From assembly GCF_902501965.1 (NCBI RefSeq), contig NZ_CABWID010000010.1:1-64000 (forward strand): a stretch of 64,000 nt of DNA. The letters are read 5' to 3'. Each line of letters opens with the position of its first letter. Positions within the stretch are counted from its first letter, which is position 1. The position numbers and the translations under genes are program-made. Positions 9,497 to 18,158 of the stretch are shown in pieces. Source of the stretch: Collinsella sp. AK_207A (GTDB lineage: Bacteria > Actinomycetota > Coriobacteriia > Coriobacteriales > Coriobacteriaceae). The notes under the pieces were generated by a model. It made no database searches. It was not told the DNA's origin and worked only from the letters and a program-made list of their open reading frames with translations.

Positions 9497-11941
9497 ATGC
9501 CTTCGAGCGATCGACTTATTAAACTTCCCCTGTTCGCGCGCCGCAAAAAGCTCCCGCGCCTGCCCGGGCAGCCTTCCGACACATCGTACATCTGCTTTTC
9601 CGGTGCCTGCCCGCAGCCCGACGACGCGCTGTGCTATATCGGCGAGCTTATGCGCGGCTCTCGCGTGCGCATCCTCGCCTATATCAGCGAGAACGGGTTC
9701 GTGTACCCCGCCGATGAGCCGCTCCGAGGTCACCCGGATCTGAAGCCCGCTCTTACCATCGCCCCTATCAACGATACCGGCAAGGCAGATGAGGGCGGCA
9801 TCTTCCTCATCACCGAGGATGGCTTCAAGCGGGTGGGTGACTACCTCGGCACGCCGGCGCGAACGTTGCGCGTGCGGGAGGACCCCACCGATGAGGCGCG
9901 CGGCCAGAAGCACCGTAGGCGAACGCGTGCCCTGCCGTATCAGGAGTTCATGGCGACGCTCTTTCTGCGGTATTGCCTGCCTTTGACAAAGGGCGCGCCC
10001 GAGCAGCAAACCACAAGCGCAGAAGATCTCGCCGATATCGCGTTGAAGCCGCTGGCAGAGCCGGTGGAGATCTTCGCAGGCTTTCGAGACATGGCCCTAC
10101 CGGATGCCATCGGAACATTTCTGTACCGCGTTGATGCCCGCGAGCAGGAAGGCGAGGAGCTCTCGGGTGTTGAGCGCTACGCGCGCACCGTTTTCCGCGA
10201 ATTCGATCTAGACCGGCTACGCCGCATCGCTTCCTCTTCCGAGGTCACGCTGTCGCGCATCGGCCGCACCGATGCCTTCTACCTCAACTTCAACCACACG
10301 GAGCTTTCCCCAGCGGACGTTGCCTTTCTATATGGAGTAGAAGCCAGGCTCAACCGCATCTCGCTCGTGCTCGACTCGCTGGGCGCAGGCCTGGCGCCCC
10401 TGACCGCCTCGCCCGCGCAGGAAACCTGCTCGCTGATCGAGATGCACACGCTCCTGAACGTCACCTCCCACGTTCCCGCCCTCCTTGCCCGCACGGGAGA
10501 GCAGTCGCCCTGGAGCGCGCCGGGGACCGTGGCATGCGAGCCTGGCGGAGGCTGGAACGCACTCATTCGCATGGCGTCGTTCTGTGAGGGGCTGAATCTG
10601 GTGGTTCGCCTTGATTACTCGATGCGGTACGACACCTCGGCGCGCACCATGTTCGCGCGGTTCTATCCTTCCACGTCGGACTCGATGCCTACCACCCGCT
10701 TTGACGGCACGGCAGGGGGCTGGGTTGAGCTTGACCAGGCAAACCGTGCTGGCATGGCGCGTGAATATACCGCCCGCATGGCGCTCGTGCTCGCTGCGGC
10801 GGCATTTGCCTCCGGATTGACAATCGATCGCTGCGTGGTGGAGCAGGCTGCGTTTGTCGGCATTCCCGAGCAGGCATATTCCTTTGACCGCGCCGCGTAT
10901 CTGGCGCGATGGGCGCCGCTCGCGGCGCGTGTTGTCGGCACGCCGCTGGCCCCCCAGGAGACGGAACGCGAGCTCGAGCGGCAGAGAATCCCAAACTACC
11001 ACGATGCGGGTTCTCGTGCGCTGCTGAACCCACCACGCCGAGACGACCGCGCGCTTCCCGAGGCGCTGCGCGATATGCTGCTCGCCGACAACGCGTCTGA
11101 ACTTGAGGTCATGGAAAACGAAGATGACCCCGACATGCAGCGCGTCCACGAGCTTCAGCAGCGCACGCTCACCGATCCGGCCGGTGCCATGGAGGGACTC
11201 ACCAACCTGATCGAGGAGCTCCAGGCGCGCTGCGTTGCCGCGGAGCTGATGGCGAGTCAACCGGTCACGAGCCAGTATTGCGACAACTACGTCGCTCGCC
11301 TGCTCATGGGACTGCAACAGGACAACCATGCGATGCGCGTGCTTCGCGTGCCGGACGCCCTGTACAACGCGCAATTCGAGTTCGTTCGCACGCTCTGCCG
11401 CGCAGGCCGGTTCGAAGACGCGCTTCCCGAGGCACGCAAACTGGTAGACATGGCATCGACCTCGCCCACCGCCCACTTCGCGCTCCTGAACGTGCTCGCG
11501 CAACTGGGGCGCTTTGACGATGTGGTCGACGTCGCCAAACACGGCATGGCCTATGCGTACGATCGGGAGGTCATCGCCTATTACCTCTATCGCCTTGCAT
11601 TCGCCTATTGGAACCTCGGCGACCGGAAGCTCGCCCTCGCCTGCTATCGCATGATGCCGCGCGGAGGCGGCATGGAGAGCGAATCGGAACAGGAGGTGCG
11701 TGCGCTGATGGCCGAGATGCCGCAGGACACGCTACCCACCGTGCCCGAAGCGGCGGCGCAGCTCAAGAAAGCGGAGATTCCCCTTCCGCCCACCGACCGG
11801 CTCGTGGAGTTCCTCTTCAACGCGGCCGTGCTTCTCACGGACCATGGGTTCCTCTTTCTTGCGTCCCGCTGCGTCTACGAGCTTTGGCGCATCATGGGCC
11901 GCGACGAGCTTTCCGCAGTCTATAAGTCGCTCACATGGTAG
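9497..11941 (+). CDS. Large unrecognised protein with TPR-like C-terminal region
   Basis: An 814-residue soluble protein with no signal peptide or membrane helix. Residues about 1-150 are a basic and mixed region. The middle is globular with an acidic, aromatic-rich character. From about residue 590 the helices repeat in a TPR-like way (for example AQFEFVRTLCRAGRFEDALPEARKL split over two helices, then a paired repeat around LAQLGRFDDVVDVAKHG), suggesting a protein-protein scaffold. ATG at 9497 is preceded by GGAG; an upstream GTG at 9470 is weaker. It stands alone between two tRNA genes. I recognise no catalytic motif and assign no function. Confidence 0.8.
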   Translation: MPSSDRLIKLPLFARRKKLPRLPGQPSDTSYICFSGACPQPDDALCYIGELMRGSRVRILAYISENGFVYPADEPLRGHPDLKPALTIAPINDTGKADEGGIFLITEDGFKRVGDYLGTPARTLRVREDPTDEARGQKHRRRTRALPYQEFMATLFLRYCLPLTKGAPEQQTTSAEDLADIALKPLAEPVEIFAGFRDMALPDAIGTFLYRVDAREQEGEELSGVERYARTVFREFDLDRLRRIASSSEVTLSRIGRTDAFYLNFNHTELSPADVAFLYGVEARLNRISLVLDSLGAGLAPLTASPAQETCSLIEMHTLLNVTSHVPALLARTGEQSPWSAPGTVACEPGGGWNALIRMASFCEGLNLVVRLDYSMRYDTSARTMFARFYPSTSDSMPTTRFDGTAGGWVELDQANRAGMAREYTARMALVLAAAAFASGLTIDRCVVEQAAFVGIPEQAYSFDRAAYLARWAPLAARVVGTPLAPQETERELERQRIPNYHDAGSRALLNPPRRDDRALPEALRDMLLADNASELEVMENEDDPDMQRVHELQQRTLTDPAGAMEGLTNLIEELQARCVAAELMASQPVTSQYCDNYVARLLMGLQQDNHAMRVLRVPDALYNAQFEFVRTLCRAGRFEDALPEARKLVDMASTSPTAHFALLNVLAQLGRFDDVVDVAKHGMAYAYDREVIAYYLYRLAFAYWNLGDRKLALACYRMMPRGGGMESESEQEVRALMAEMPQDTLPTVPEAAAQLKKAEIPLPPTDRLVEFLFNAAVLLTDHGFLFLASRCVYELWRIMGRDELSAVYKSLTW

Positions 11942-12017
11942 GATGCGAAGTTCCGGTGAGTCCAAATCGGCACTTGTGCCCCATGCGGCGAGTGCGTTAT
12001 GATTCACTAGCTGTTAC

Positions 12018-12108
12018 GGAGAGCTGACCGAGAGGCCGAAGGTGCTCGCCTGCTAAGCGAGTATTCCCCAAAAGGGAATCTGGGGTTCGAATCCCCAGCT
12101 CTCCGCCA
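12018..12108 (+). tRNA. tRNA-Ser(GCT)
   Basis: Acceptor GGAGAGC pairs with GCTCTCC; anticodon stem CTCGC/GCGAG encloses loop CTGCTAA (anticodon GCT). A long variable arm (TATTCCCC..GGGAATC) is typical of tRNA-Ser. T-loop GGTTCGAATCC, discriminator G, and CCA is encoded. Confidence 0.96.
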
Positions 12109-12199
12109 GTCTGAACAGAGAAGCGAGCCCTTTGGCTCGCTTTTTTGTTGCCCGCGCACGGATTCGAACCCGCGAGGGTGCGAGCGTGGAGCGAACGCG
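12089..12199. repeat. Direct repeat copy 1 (tRNA-Ser 3' end plus terminator)
   Basis: A 111-bp unit starting inside the T-loop of tRNA-Ser and running through its terminator and a tRNA-like T-loop sequence in the opposite orientation. It recurs 178 bp downstream with three mismatches. Confidence 0.9.
12121..12147 (+). terminator. tRNA-Ser terminator
   Basis: AAGCGAGCC (12121-12129) pairs with GGCTCGCTT (12134-12142), followed by TTTTG. The same hairpin is present in the second repeat copy at about 12299-12325. Confidence 0.85.
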
Positions 12200-12266
12200 C
12201 AGCGTTCGCAGCGAGCGGGCGAGGATGCCGGAGGCATCCGAAGCCGGAGCGCGCCGTAGGCGCGCG

Positions 12267-12377
12267 GAATCCCCAGCTCTCCGCCAGTCCGAACAGAGAA
12301 GCGAGCCCTTTGGCTCGCTTTTTTGTTGCCCGCGCACGGATTCGAACCCGCGAGGGCGCGAGCGTGAAGCGAACGCG
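12267..12377. repeat. Direct repeat copy 2 (tRNA-Ser 3' remnant plus terminator)
   Basis: Matches 12089-12199 at 108 of 111 positions. It carries the last part of a tRNA-Ser T-arm and acceptor with CCA, but no 5' half, so it cannot encode a tRNA. The 67-bp spacer between copies contains three short GC-rich hairpins. Confidence 0.9.
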
Positions 12378-12380
12378 GCC

Positions 12381-12752
12381 CTACTTCCTTCCGAAGAGGC
12401 TACCGAGCATGCCGCCGAGACCACCGAAGATGTTGCCGCCCAAGAGACCGCCAAGATCGAGCTTGGAAATATCAACGCCAAGGTTCTTCGCCGCGTCCAT
12501 AAGCGACGAGACGTTGAGCTTCGACACGTCGATCGCCGAGAGATCAAGCTGCGACAAATCGAGCGAGGAGAGGTCAAGCCCCATTTCGGATACCTTGCCG
12601 ATCGCTGCCTGAAGCACTTCCGTCGCATTGAAGTCGGTGGCCCCGGTGATGCCCTCGATGGTTCCCCGGGGGTCTCGTACCAGCTCCTGGGCCTTCTCGG
12701 GAGCGGCCTGAATGGCCTCGGCCACTTGCGTTGCAATGGTCTGCACGTCCAT
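12381..12752 (-). CDS. Small unrecognised protein with a leucine/aspartate repeat
   Basis: A 123-residue protein with an N-terminal helical region and then a five-residue periodicity (around LDLSSLDLSQLDLSAID) reminiscent of pentapeptide-type repeats. The glycine-rich end is hydrophobic (GGLLGGNIFGGLGGMLGSLF) and could insert in or associate with a membrane. ATG at 12752 follows GGAAGGG. No family recognised. The downstream end abuts the duplicated tRNA-Ser fragment, so the duplication may have occurred in its 3' flank. Confidence 0.65.
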   Translation of the reverse strand: MDVQTIATQVAEAIQAAPEKAQELVRDPRGTIEGITGATDFNATEVLQAAIGKVSEMGLDLSSLDLSQLDLSAIDVSKLNVSSLMDAAKNLGVDISKLDLGGLLGGNIFGGLGGMLGSLFGRK

Positions 12753-12821
12753 GTCTGCATCCCTTCCGTTACGTTTGCCTTGAACCCAAGATACCCAGCG
12801 GCCATGCCATCAATGCCGACG

Positions 12822-13964
12822 CTACAGCCGTTCGGTCATCTTGCTCACCAGCGGCGTGGGCACCAAACAGGCGAGGTTCTTGCAGGCATAGTTGTTCATG
12901 AAGGGGAACATGCCCATGCGGAACGCCAGATTGCGCTTCATGGGAACGAGCGCGCGCTCATAGCGCTCGAGCGCATCCGTACCAACGCGCGCGCCCACCT
13001 CCACGGACTCCGCCACCGCGCACCCGGCCTTGATGCCGGAGTTCAGCGCGAACGAGATGCCCTCGCCCGACGTGCACGAGAGAAAGCCGCCGCCCTCGCC
13101 GGCGAGCAGGATACGACCCTTGCCAGCCACCAGATCGGCCGGGCGCGTCAGGTGCGCCGCAATCCATGTCTCGCGCTTCACGGCCTCGCCCAGGGGATAG
13201 ATCCCGCGCAGAATCTCGAGGACGTCCTCGTGCTTGCGGTCGCAGTCTTTGGTTCCCGGATAGAAGATGGAGCCGATGATGGCGACCTCGCCCTTGGGCA
13301 TGATGTAGCCGATGCCGTAGTCGCGAGAGAAACGCCGCGAGTAGATGCAGTCGAAGTACGGCTCGAGCGCACCCGGCTCGATCTTCATGTATTCCTGTAC
13401 CGTGATATAGCGATCGAAGGGGCGGAGCCCCAGGCGCTCGCGCACCGTGGCGCGCGGTCCGTCCGCAGCGATCAGATGTCCACACCGCACCTGGCGCTTC
13501 TCCTGCCCGCTGCGCAGCGAGACGGTCACCTCAACGGGTGACTGGCTCACGTCGCAGAGGCGCGTTTTTGGAGACACTTCCACGTTTGCAGGCAAGAGCG
13601 AGAGCAGCCATTCGTCGAACAGTTCGCGATCGACGTTCAGGAACCGCACCTCCGTGGGCTTCTTGACCTCGCGATCCATGTGGTAGTAGCGGAAATCAAT
13701 CCATCTCGGATCGAGAATCATCTCCTCGGGGATGCCTCCGTACGGCTCAAGGGCGCGGCGCGAATACTTGTTGAGCATGCCCCCGCAGCTCTTCTGCCGC
13801 GGAAGCGCCGCAGCCTCCACGAGCAGCACGCGCGCGCATGCGCGCGCCGCCTCGACCGCTGCCATGATACCGGCAGGCCCCGCGCCCACGATCACGACGT
13901 CGTTGCGCTCCGCCACGGCGCTCAGCGGCACCAGTGAACAACTCGTCTTCCATTGCAGGGACAT
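12822..13964 (-). CDS. FAD-dependent oxidoreductase (geranylgeranyl reductase-like)
   Basis: A 380-residue flavoprotein. An N-terminal Rossmann motif (VIVGAGPAG, residues 24-32) and a second FAD contact (GRILLAGEGGGFLS, near residue 290) place it in the FAD-binding 3 / geranylgeranyl-reductase superfamily. These act on isoprenoid, aromatic or lipid substrates; the actual substrate here is unknown. A KSCGGMLN segment resembles the conserved CGG loop of the geranylgeranyl-reductase group. ATG at 13964 follows GGAGAGG; the longer frame to 14081 would overlap the neighbour and lacks a good site. Confidence 0.75.
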   Translation of the reverse strand: MSLQWKTSCSLVPLSAVAERNDVVIVGAGPAGIMAAVEAARACARVLLVEAAALPRQKSCGGMLNKYSRRALEPYGGIPEEMILDPRWIDFRYYHMDREVKKPTEVRFLNVDRELFDEWLLSLLPANVEVSPKTRLCDVSQSPVEVTVSLRSGQEKRQVRCGHLIAADGPRATVRERLGLRPFDRYITVQEYMKIEPGALEPYFDCIYSRRFSRDYGIGYIMPKGEVAIIGSIFYPGTKDCDRKHEDVLEILRGIYPLGEAVKRETWIAAHLTRPADLVAGKGRILLAGEGGGFLSCTSGEGISFALNSGIKAGCAVAESVEVGARVGTDALERYERALVPMKRNLAFRMGMFPFMNNYACKNLACLVPTPLVSKMTERL

Positions 13965-14031
13965 GGCGAACCTCTCCGCTCTGCTCGGGCTTTTGCTCGT
14001 GACAGTATAGCGCCGCAGACTCCGCGCTCCC

Positions 14032-14382
14032 CTACCGCACCGGAGCGTTCTCGTAGACCCGATAGGGCACCTGAAGCCCACGGAGCATCCGCCTTATGCG
14101 CTGCCCGCTCTCGTGTCCCGTAAAGCGCATCCTGAGCATGGCGGGCAGCATTCCCGCATTGTCTGCGCGGAAGTGGACGAGGAGGGCGCCCATGTCTTCC
14201 GGCGCCACCTCCGTTTCAATGCGATGGGGACTCTCCTCAAAGCACCAGAGCGTCAGCGGCCCATCGCTCTCTTGGAGGACCGCCAGTCCGCCCTCACGAG
14301 TTGCCGCACATTCTATACACAGCGACTCTCCCTCATCCTCGCTCTGAAACAACACCGCCCGCGCATCAAACAGCTCCCGCAT
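14032..14382 (-). CDS. Unrecognised 116-aa protein
   Basis: A small soluble protein starting at ATG 14382 behind GGGAGG. It contains a Cys pair (CIEC) near the N-terminus and a Trp-Cys-Phe segment. The C-terminal part is basic and helical. It lies immediately upstream of the FAD oxidoreductase on the same strand and is probably co-transcribed, hence possibly related in function. No family recognised. Its own upstream region carries a palindromic 46-bp dispersed repeat. Confidence 0.6.
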   Translation of the reverse strand: MRELFDARAVLFQSEDEGESLCIECAATREGGLAVLQESDGPLTLWCFEESPHRIETEVAPEDMGALLVHFRADNAGMLPAMLRMRFTGHESGQRIRRMLRGLQVPYRVYENAPVR

Positions 14383-14431
14383 GGCGACCTCCCTCTCTCC
14401 TCCTAGCGTTGCCTCCACTCTATCATCTTTT

Positions 14432-14477
14432 TCTCATAAATACAAACGTTTGTTCGTATTTTCTCTGTTCGTTTTTT
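14432..14477. repeat. Dispersed 46-bp repeat, copy A, with a 12-bp palindrome
   Basis: AT-rich element containing the perfect palindrome ACAAACGTTTGT (14442-14453). It recurs at 24087-24132 with two mismatches. It lies upstream of the minus-strand gene starting at 14382. The palindrome resembles LexA/DinR or TetR-family operators. Confidence 0.8.
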
Positions 14478-14526
14478 CTTCACAAGGATGTGCTCATGGC
14501 ATCGCGAGCCCCCGACGGCAACCCCG

Positions 14527-15582
14527 CTACGCGAACCGCAAACCAAACCCGCCGCGCACGAGTGGCAGCAGCCGCAGGTCCTCCGCGACCACGTGCCCCG
14601 CGATGTTCATCCGCTCATCGCCCGGCAGATCAACACGCGAGATCTCCAGCTCGCCTTCGTACCGCAGGTACCTCGCGTTGGAAACGGCAATCGTGCCCGC
14701 AGGCCGCGCCGCGCCCGCGCTCGCATCGACCGGCACGCCGCCCGCAGGGCGCAGGCTCGTACGCGACTCGGGCGTCCGCAGCACGAGCGCACTCGAATCC
14801 GGGCGGTCGTGGTGTACCTGCCCGCGCAGGTACTCGTAGTCCGGCTCGAGCTCGCACCGCACGTCCACATATCCCGCACTCACGGCAGCCAGCTGCTCCC
14901 AACCCGCCTCCGAAAGGTCCACGTCGCCCACAAGCACGACGTCGCACGCACCGAGAGCCCCCAGTTCAAGCAGGTTACGCGCCACGTCTGAGCGGCGGTT
15001 GCGCTGCTCCTCGACCGTCGGCAGCCCCTCGAAAAGCGGCCCGCGCTGCTCGCCGTCACCCGGGATGAAGCCCAAAACCTGGAAGCCCTGCGAGCGCAGG
15101 AAGTCGTTCATACGCCGCATGTCGTTCAGCGCAAGACCCGTGAACCGCTTGGGATAGTAGTTGTGGCACGCCGCGAAGCGCGTAAGGTCCGCACCGGCCG
15201 CACGCCACGCCGCGATCTCGTCCCGCGTCACCGTGGACGCGTTGAACACGATGTGGAACGTCCGCGACAGCGCGACCGTCTCCTCCACCGTGAAGCCGTA
15301 GTCCAGCCGCACATGCGATATACCCAGGCCAGCCAGGCCTTCGATGGAATCGCAGCCCAGCTTGGCGGGCGTATCGGGCCCCACGTCCACGATGAGCGAG
15401 ATCTCCGCGTCGCGCAGGAGCCCCAGCAGATGCCGAGCCTCGCGGCCGTAGTCCACGCCCGTCTCCTCTGGGATCTGCAGGGACGTGAAGGCGTAGGAAA
15501 CGCCGGCTGCCGCAGCCCGCTCAATCACGCGCTCGCACGTCGCGCGCCCGCTGCCAAAGTACACCGAGATACCCGTCTTCAT
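14527..15582 (-). CDS. mupG: 6-phospho-N-acetylmuramidase (MupG family, DUF871)
   Basis: A 351-residue cytoplasmic glycosidase of the DUF871/MupG family. Members cleave MurNAc-6-P-GlcNAc to MurNAc-6-P and GlcNAc. The N-terminal TIM barrel starts KTGISVYFGSG and carries SLQIPEE, DVGPDT, LRLDYG-like and FNAST segments; a smaller C-terminal domain includes the DYEYLRGQVHHDRPDSS region. ATG at 15582 follows GAGGAGG; a TTG 15 bp earlier is inferior. It lies behind murP but beyond a strong terminator. The murP-murQ context makes the muramidase role likely. Confidence 0.88.
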   Translation of the reverse strand: MKTGISVYFGSGRATCERVIERAAAAGVSYAFTSLQIPEETGVDYGREARHLLGLLRDAEISLIVDVGPDTPAKLGCDSIEGLAGLGISHVRLDYGFTVEETVALSRTFHIVFNASTVTRDEIAAWRAAGADLTRFAACHNYYPKRFTGLALNDMRRMNDFLRSQGFQVLGFIPGDGEQRGPLFEGLPTVEEQRNRRSDVARNLLELGALGACDVVLVGDVDLSEAGWEQLAAVSAGYVDVRCELEPDYEYLRGQVHHDRPDSSALVLRTPESRTSLRPAGGVPVDASAGAARPAGTIAVSNARYLRYEGELEISRVDLPGDERMNIAGHVVAEDLRLLPLVRGGFGLRFA

Positions 15583-15610
15583 GAACGGCCTCCTCAACCA
15601 CGATGTCGTA

Positions 15611-15653
15611 CAAAAAGCGGCCCGGCCGGAAGTACCTGTCCGGCCGGGCCGCC
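15611..15653 (-). terminator. Strong intrinsic terminator between murP and mupG
   Basis: On the minus strand GCGGCCCGGCCGG pairs perfectly with CCGGCCGGGCCGC (13 bp, 10-base loop) and is followed by TTTTTG. It lies 27 bp past the murP stop and about 30 bp before the mupG start. Partial read-through or a second promoter would be needed for mupG. Confidence 0.85.
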
Positions 15654-15678
15654 CGTCAAAAACAATCCTTAAGGAGCC

Positions 15679-17115
15679 CTACTCGCCGTAGAACTTCTCG
15701 ATGCGCTGCTCGTCCACGCCGAAGAACCAGGTGAGGACGAAGCCGCCCGCATAGGCCGCCAGCATGGCGATCACGTAGAAGAGCTGCTGGCCAGGCACCA
15801 CGATGAGCAGGCCGAAGAGGCCGGAGACGCCCTGCGAGACCGTACCGACGTGGAACAGGGCCGCAAGCACGCCGCCGAAGCCCGCGCCGAGGCAGGCCGT
15901 GACGAACGGACGGACAAGCGGCAGCGTCACAGCGTACATGAGGGGCTCGCCCACGCCGAGGATGCCGACGGGGATGGACTCGGCCACGAACTTGCGCAGG
16001 CGCTTGTTCTTAGACTTGAAATAGAGGGCAAGGCCGGCGCCCACCTGGCCGCCGCCGGCCATCATGAGGATGGGCAGCAGGTAGTTGACGCCCTTGGTGG
16101 GACCGGTGGGGTCGTTCAGCAGCGCGTGGATGGGCGTGAGGGCCTGGTGCAGGCCCACCGAGACGAGCGGCAGGAAGCCCGCGGACAGGATGTAGCCGCC
16201 CACAACGCCCATCTTCTCGTAGACGAAGTTCAGCACGAAGAAGATGCCCTGCGTGAGCCAGGCACCCACGGGCTGGATCACGAGCATCAGCGCAAACGCA
16301 CCGATGATGAGCACGAGCAGCGGCGTGATGAACGTGTCGAGGATGTTGGGCATCACCTTGCGGATCTGCTTCTCGAGGAACGCGAAGAACGCTCCGGCGA
16401 TAAGCGCCGCGATCATGCCGCCGGCCGCGGGGTTGTACGCGGCGTTCGTGAGCGGCAACAGGATGGCCTTCTCGGGGTCGGCCGCACCGGCGGCCAGGAG
16501 CGGCATGGCCGCGTTGGCGATGCACATCGCGCCGGCGATGCCGCCGAGCGATGCAGACCCGCCGAACTCGCGGGCTGAGTTGTAGCCCACAAGGATGGGC
16601 AGGTAGGCGAAGAGCGCCCAGCCCATCGAGCGGATGCCCTGGTACCACCAGGCGTCGGCCAGGGCGTTGCCCGACGCGACGTTGATGACGTTGCAGATGC
16701 CGTTGATGAGGCCGGCGGCGATGATGCCCGGCAGCAGCGCCACGAAGATGTTGGCGATCTTCTTCAAGAACGCTTGCACCGGCTTGGCCTCGTACTTCGC
16801 CTTCTGCGCCGCCTTGTTCTCGGCGGCGGCGTCGGTCACGCTCTCCTCGGCGACACCGGCCGCGAGTCCGGTGAGCTTGGAGAACTCGGTCAGCACCTTG
16901 TTGACCTTGCCCGGCCCGAGGACGATCTGCATCGTGTCGTCCACGACGAGGCCCATCACGCCGTCGAGTTTCTTGATCGCCTCGACGTCGACCTTGCCGG
17001 CATCCACCACGCCCACGCGCAGGCGGGTCATGCAGGCGGCGTTCGCCGTGACGTTGTCCTTGCCGCCGAGCAGCTCGAGTAGCCGCGCGGCGAGTTCCTT
17101 ATCCGTCATGTCCAT
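15679..17115 (-). CDS. murP: PTS system N-acetylmuramic acid-specific EIIBC
   Basis: Membrane permease that imports and phosphorylates MurNAc-type sugars. The EIIB domain (about 1-90) has the phosphorylated Cys28 in NAACMTRLR. The EIIC domain (about 115-478) has about ten membrane segments and the conserved GVGEPLMYAV loop. There is no EIIA domain, as in known MurP proteins, so a separate glucose-type EIIA must serve it; none is in this window. ATG at 17115 (or 17109, MTDKEL) follows GAAGGGAAAGGA. Specificity is inferred from murQ and mupG on either side. Confidence 0.9.
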   Translation of the reverse strand: MDMTDKELAARLLELLGGKDNVTANAACMTRLRVGVVDAGKVDVEAIKKLDGVMGLVVDDTMQIVLGPGKVNKVLTEFSKLTGLAAGVAEESVTDAAAENKAAQKAKYEAKPVQAFLKKIANIFVALLPGIIAAGLINGICNVINVASGNALADAWWYQGIRSMGWALFAYLPILVGYNSAREFGGSASLGGIAGAMCIANAAMPLLAAGAADPEKAILLPLTNAAYNPAAGGMIAALIAGAFFAFLEKQIRKVMPNILDTFITPLLVLIIGAFALMLVIQPVGAWLTQGIFFVLNFVYEKMGVVGGYILSAGFLPLVSVGLHQALTPIHALLNDPTGPTKGVNYLLPILMMAGGGQVGAGLALYFKSKNKRLRKFVAESIPVGILGVGEPLMYAVTLPLVRPFVTACLGAGFGGVLAALFHVGTVSQGVSGLFGLLIVVPGQQLFYVIAMLAAYAGGFVLTWFFGVDEQRIEKFYGE

Positions 17116-17202
17116 TCCTTTCCCTTCGCTTGCGATTCCGTACCTTCCCGCTCCGCAACCGGCAGCGACCGGTGGGCACCTCCCTCGGGAGGCCCATCCC
17201 GG

Positions 17203-18099
17203 CTACTCCGCGATCGCGGCGCGCACGTGACCGGCGGAGGCGTCGAGCCTTGCTCGCGCACTCTCCGCGTCACAACCCAGCAACACGGACACGATGGCCG
17301 GTTTTACCTGGCCGTCCGTGGCGGCTAGCGCTTTCACGGCCTGTTCGCGGTCGCACCCGCAGGCATCCATCACGATGTTCTGCGCGCGCACCACGAGCTT
17401 CTCGTTGGTGGCCTGCACGTCTACCATGAGGTTCTGGTAAGCCTTGCCGCAGCGCACCATCGTGCCGGTGGAGATCATGTTGAGCACGAGCTTCTGCACC
17501 GTGCCCGCCTTGAGGCGCGTCGAGCCAGTGAGGACCTCGGGACCGGGAACGGGCTCGATGGCGAGCTCGGCCTCCCGGCCCACGGCCGAATCGCGGTTGC
17601 ACGCGATACCCACCGTCTTGCACCCCAGCGCGCGGGCGTAGGCCAGGCCGCCCAGGACATAGGGGGTGCGCCCGCTCGCAGCCAGGCCGACCACGACGTC
17701 CCCAGCCGTCAGCGCCAGCCCGCGCAGGTCGTCCTCCCCCAGCTGGCGGTTATCCTCGGCGCCCTCGACCGCCTTGATAAAGGCGCCGGCGCCGCCCGCA
17801 ATGAGCCCCACCACCACGTCGGGCGACACGCCGAAGGTCGGCGGGCACTCCGCCGCGTCCAGCACGCCCAGCCGCCCACTCGTGCCGGCGCCCATGTAGA
17901 TGAGGCGATGCCCGGCCGCCACGGCTGTGGCAGCCCACTCGATCGCGGTCGCGACCTGCGGAAGGACCTCGGTCACCGACGCGACGGCCCGTGCATCCTC
18001 GCGGTTCATGGCCTGCGCGATCTCGAGCGGGCCCATCTCGTCGAGCCCCATGGTCTCGGGATTGCGCGACTCAGTTGACAGTTTCTTAAGATTGAGCAT
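17203..18099 (-). CDS. murQ: N-acetylmuramic acid 6-phosphate etherase
   Basis: Cleaves the lactyl ether of MurNAc-6-P to give GlcNAc-6-P and D-lactate in the cytoplasm. This SIS-domain protein has [19 protein letters not shown] (residues 69-87, with Glu84 matching the E. coli catalytic glutamate) and EGAEDN (Glu115 matching the second acid). It has 298 residues, the family norm. ATG at 18099 follows GAAAGGAGG. It is the first gene of the murQ-murP unit; an 87-bp gap to murP suggests one transcript. Confidence 0.97.
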   Translation of the reverse strand: MLNLKKLSTESRNPETMGLDEMGPLEIAQAMNREDARAVASVTEVLPQVATAIEWAATAVAAGHRLIYMGAGTSGRLGVLDAAECPPTFGVSPDVVVGLIAGGAGAFIKAVEGAEDNRQLGEDDLRGLALTAGDVVVGLAASGRTPYVLGGLAYARALGCKTVGIACNRDSAVGREAELAIEPVPGPEVLTGSTRLKAGTVQKLVLNMISTGTMVRCGKAYQNLMVDVQATNEKLVVRAQNIVMDACGCDREQAVKALAATDGQVKPAIVSVLLGCDAESARARLDASAGHVRAAIAE

Positions 18100-18158
18100 G
18101 AACTACCTCCTTTCCCATTGTCTCTCAAACTTCCAACACGTACTCGGATACCTATCCA

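Noticed and set aside
12150-12220. Possible minus-strand tRNA (GCCCGC and GCGGGC ends, GGGTTCGAATCC loop)
   Set aside because: The T-stem does not pair, the D-arm and anticodon arm are absent, and the seventh acceptor pair fails. Treated as a tRNA-like remnant.
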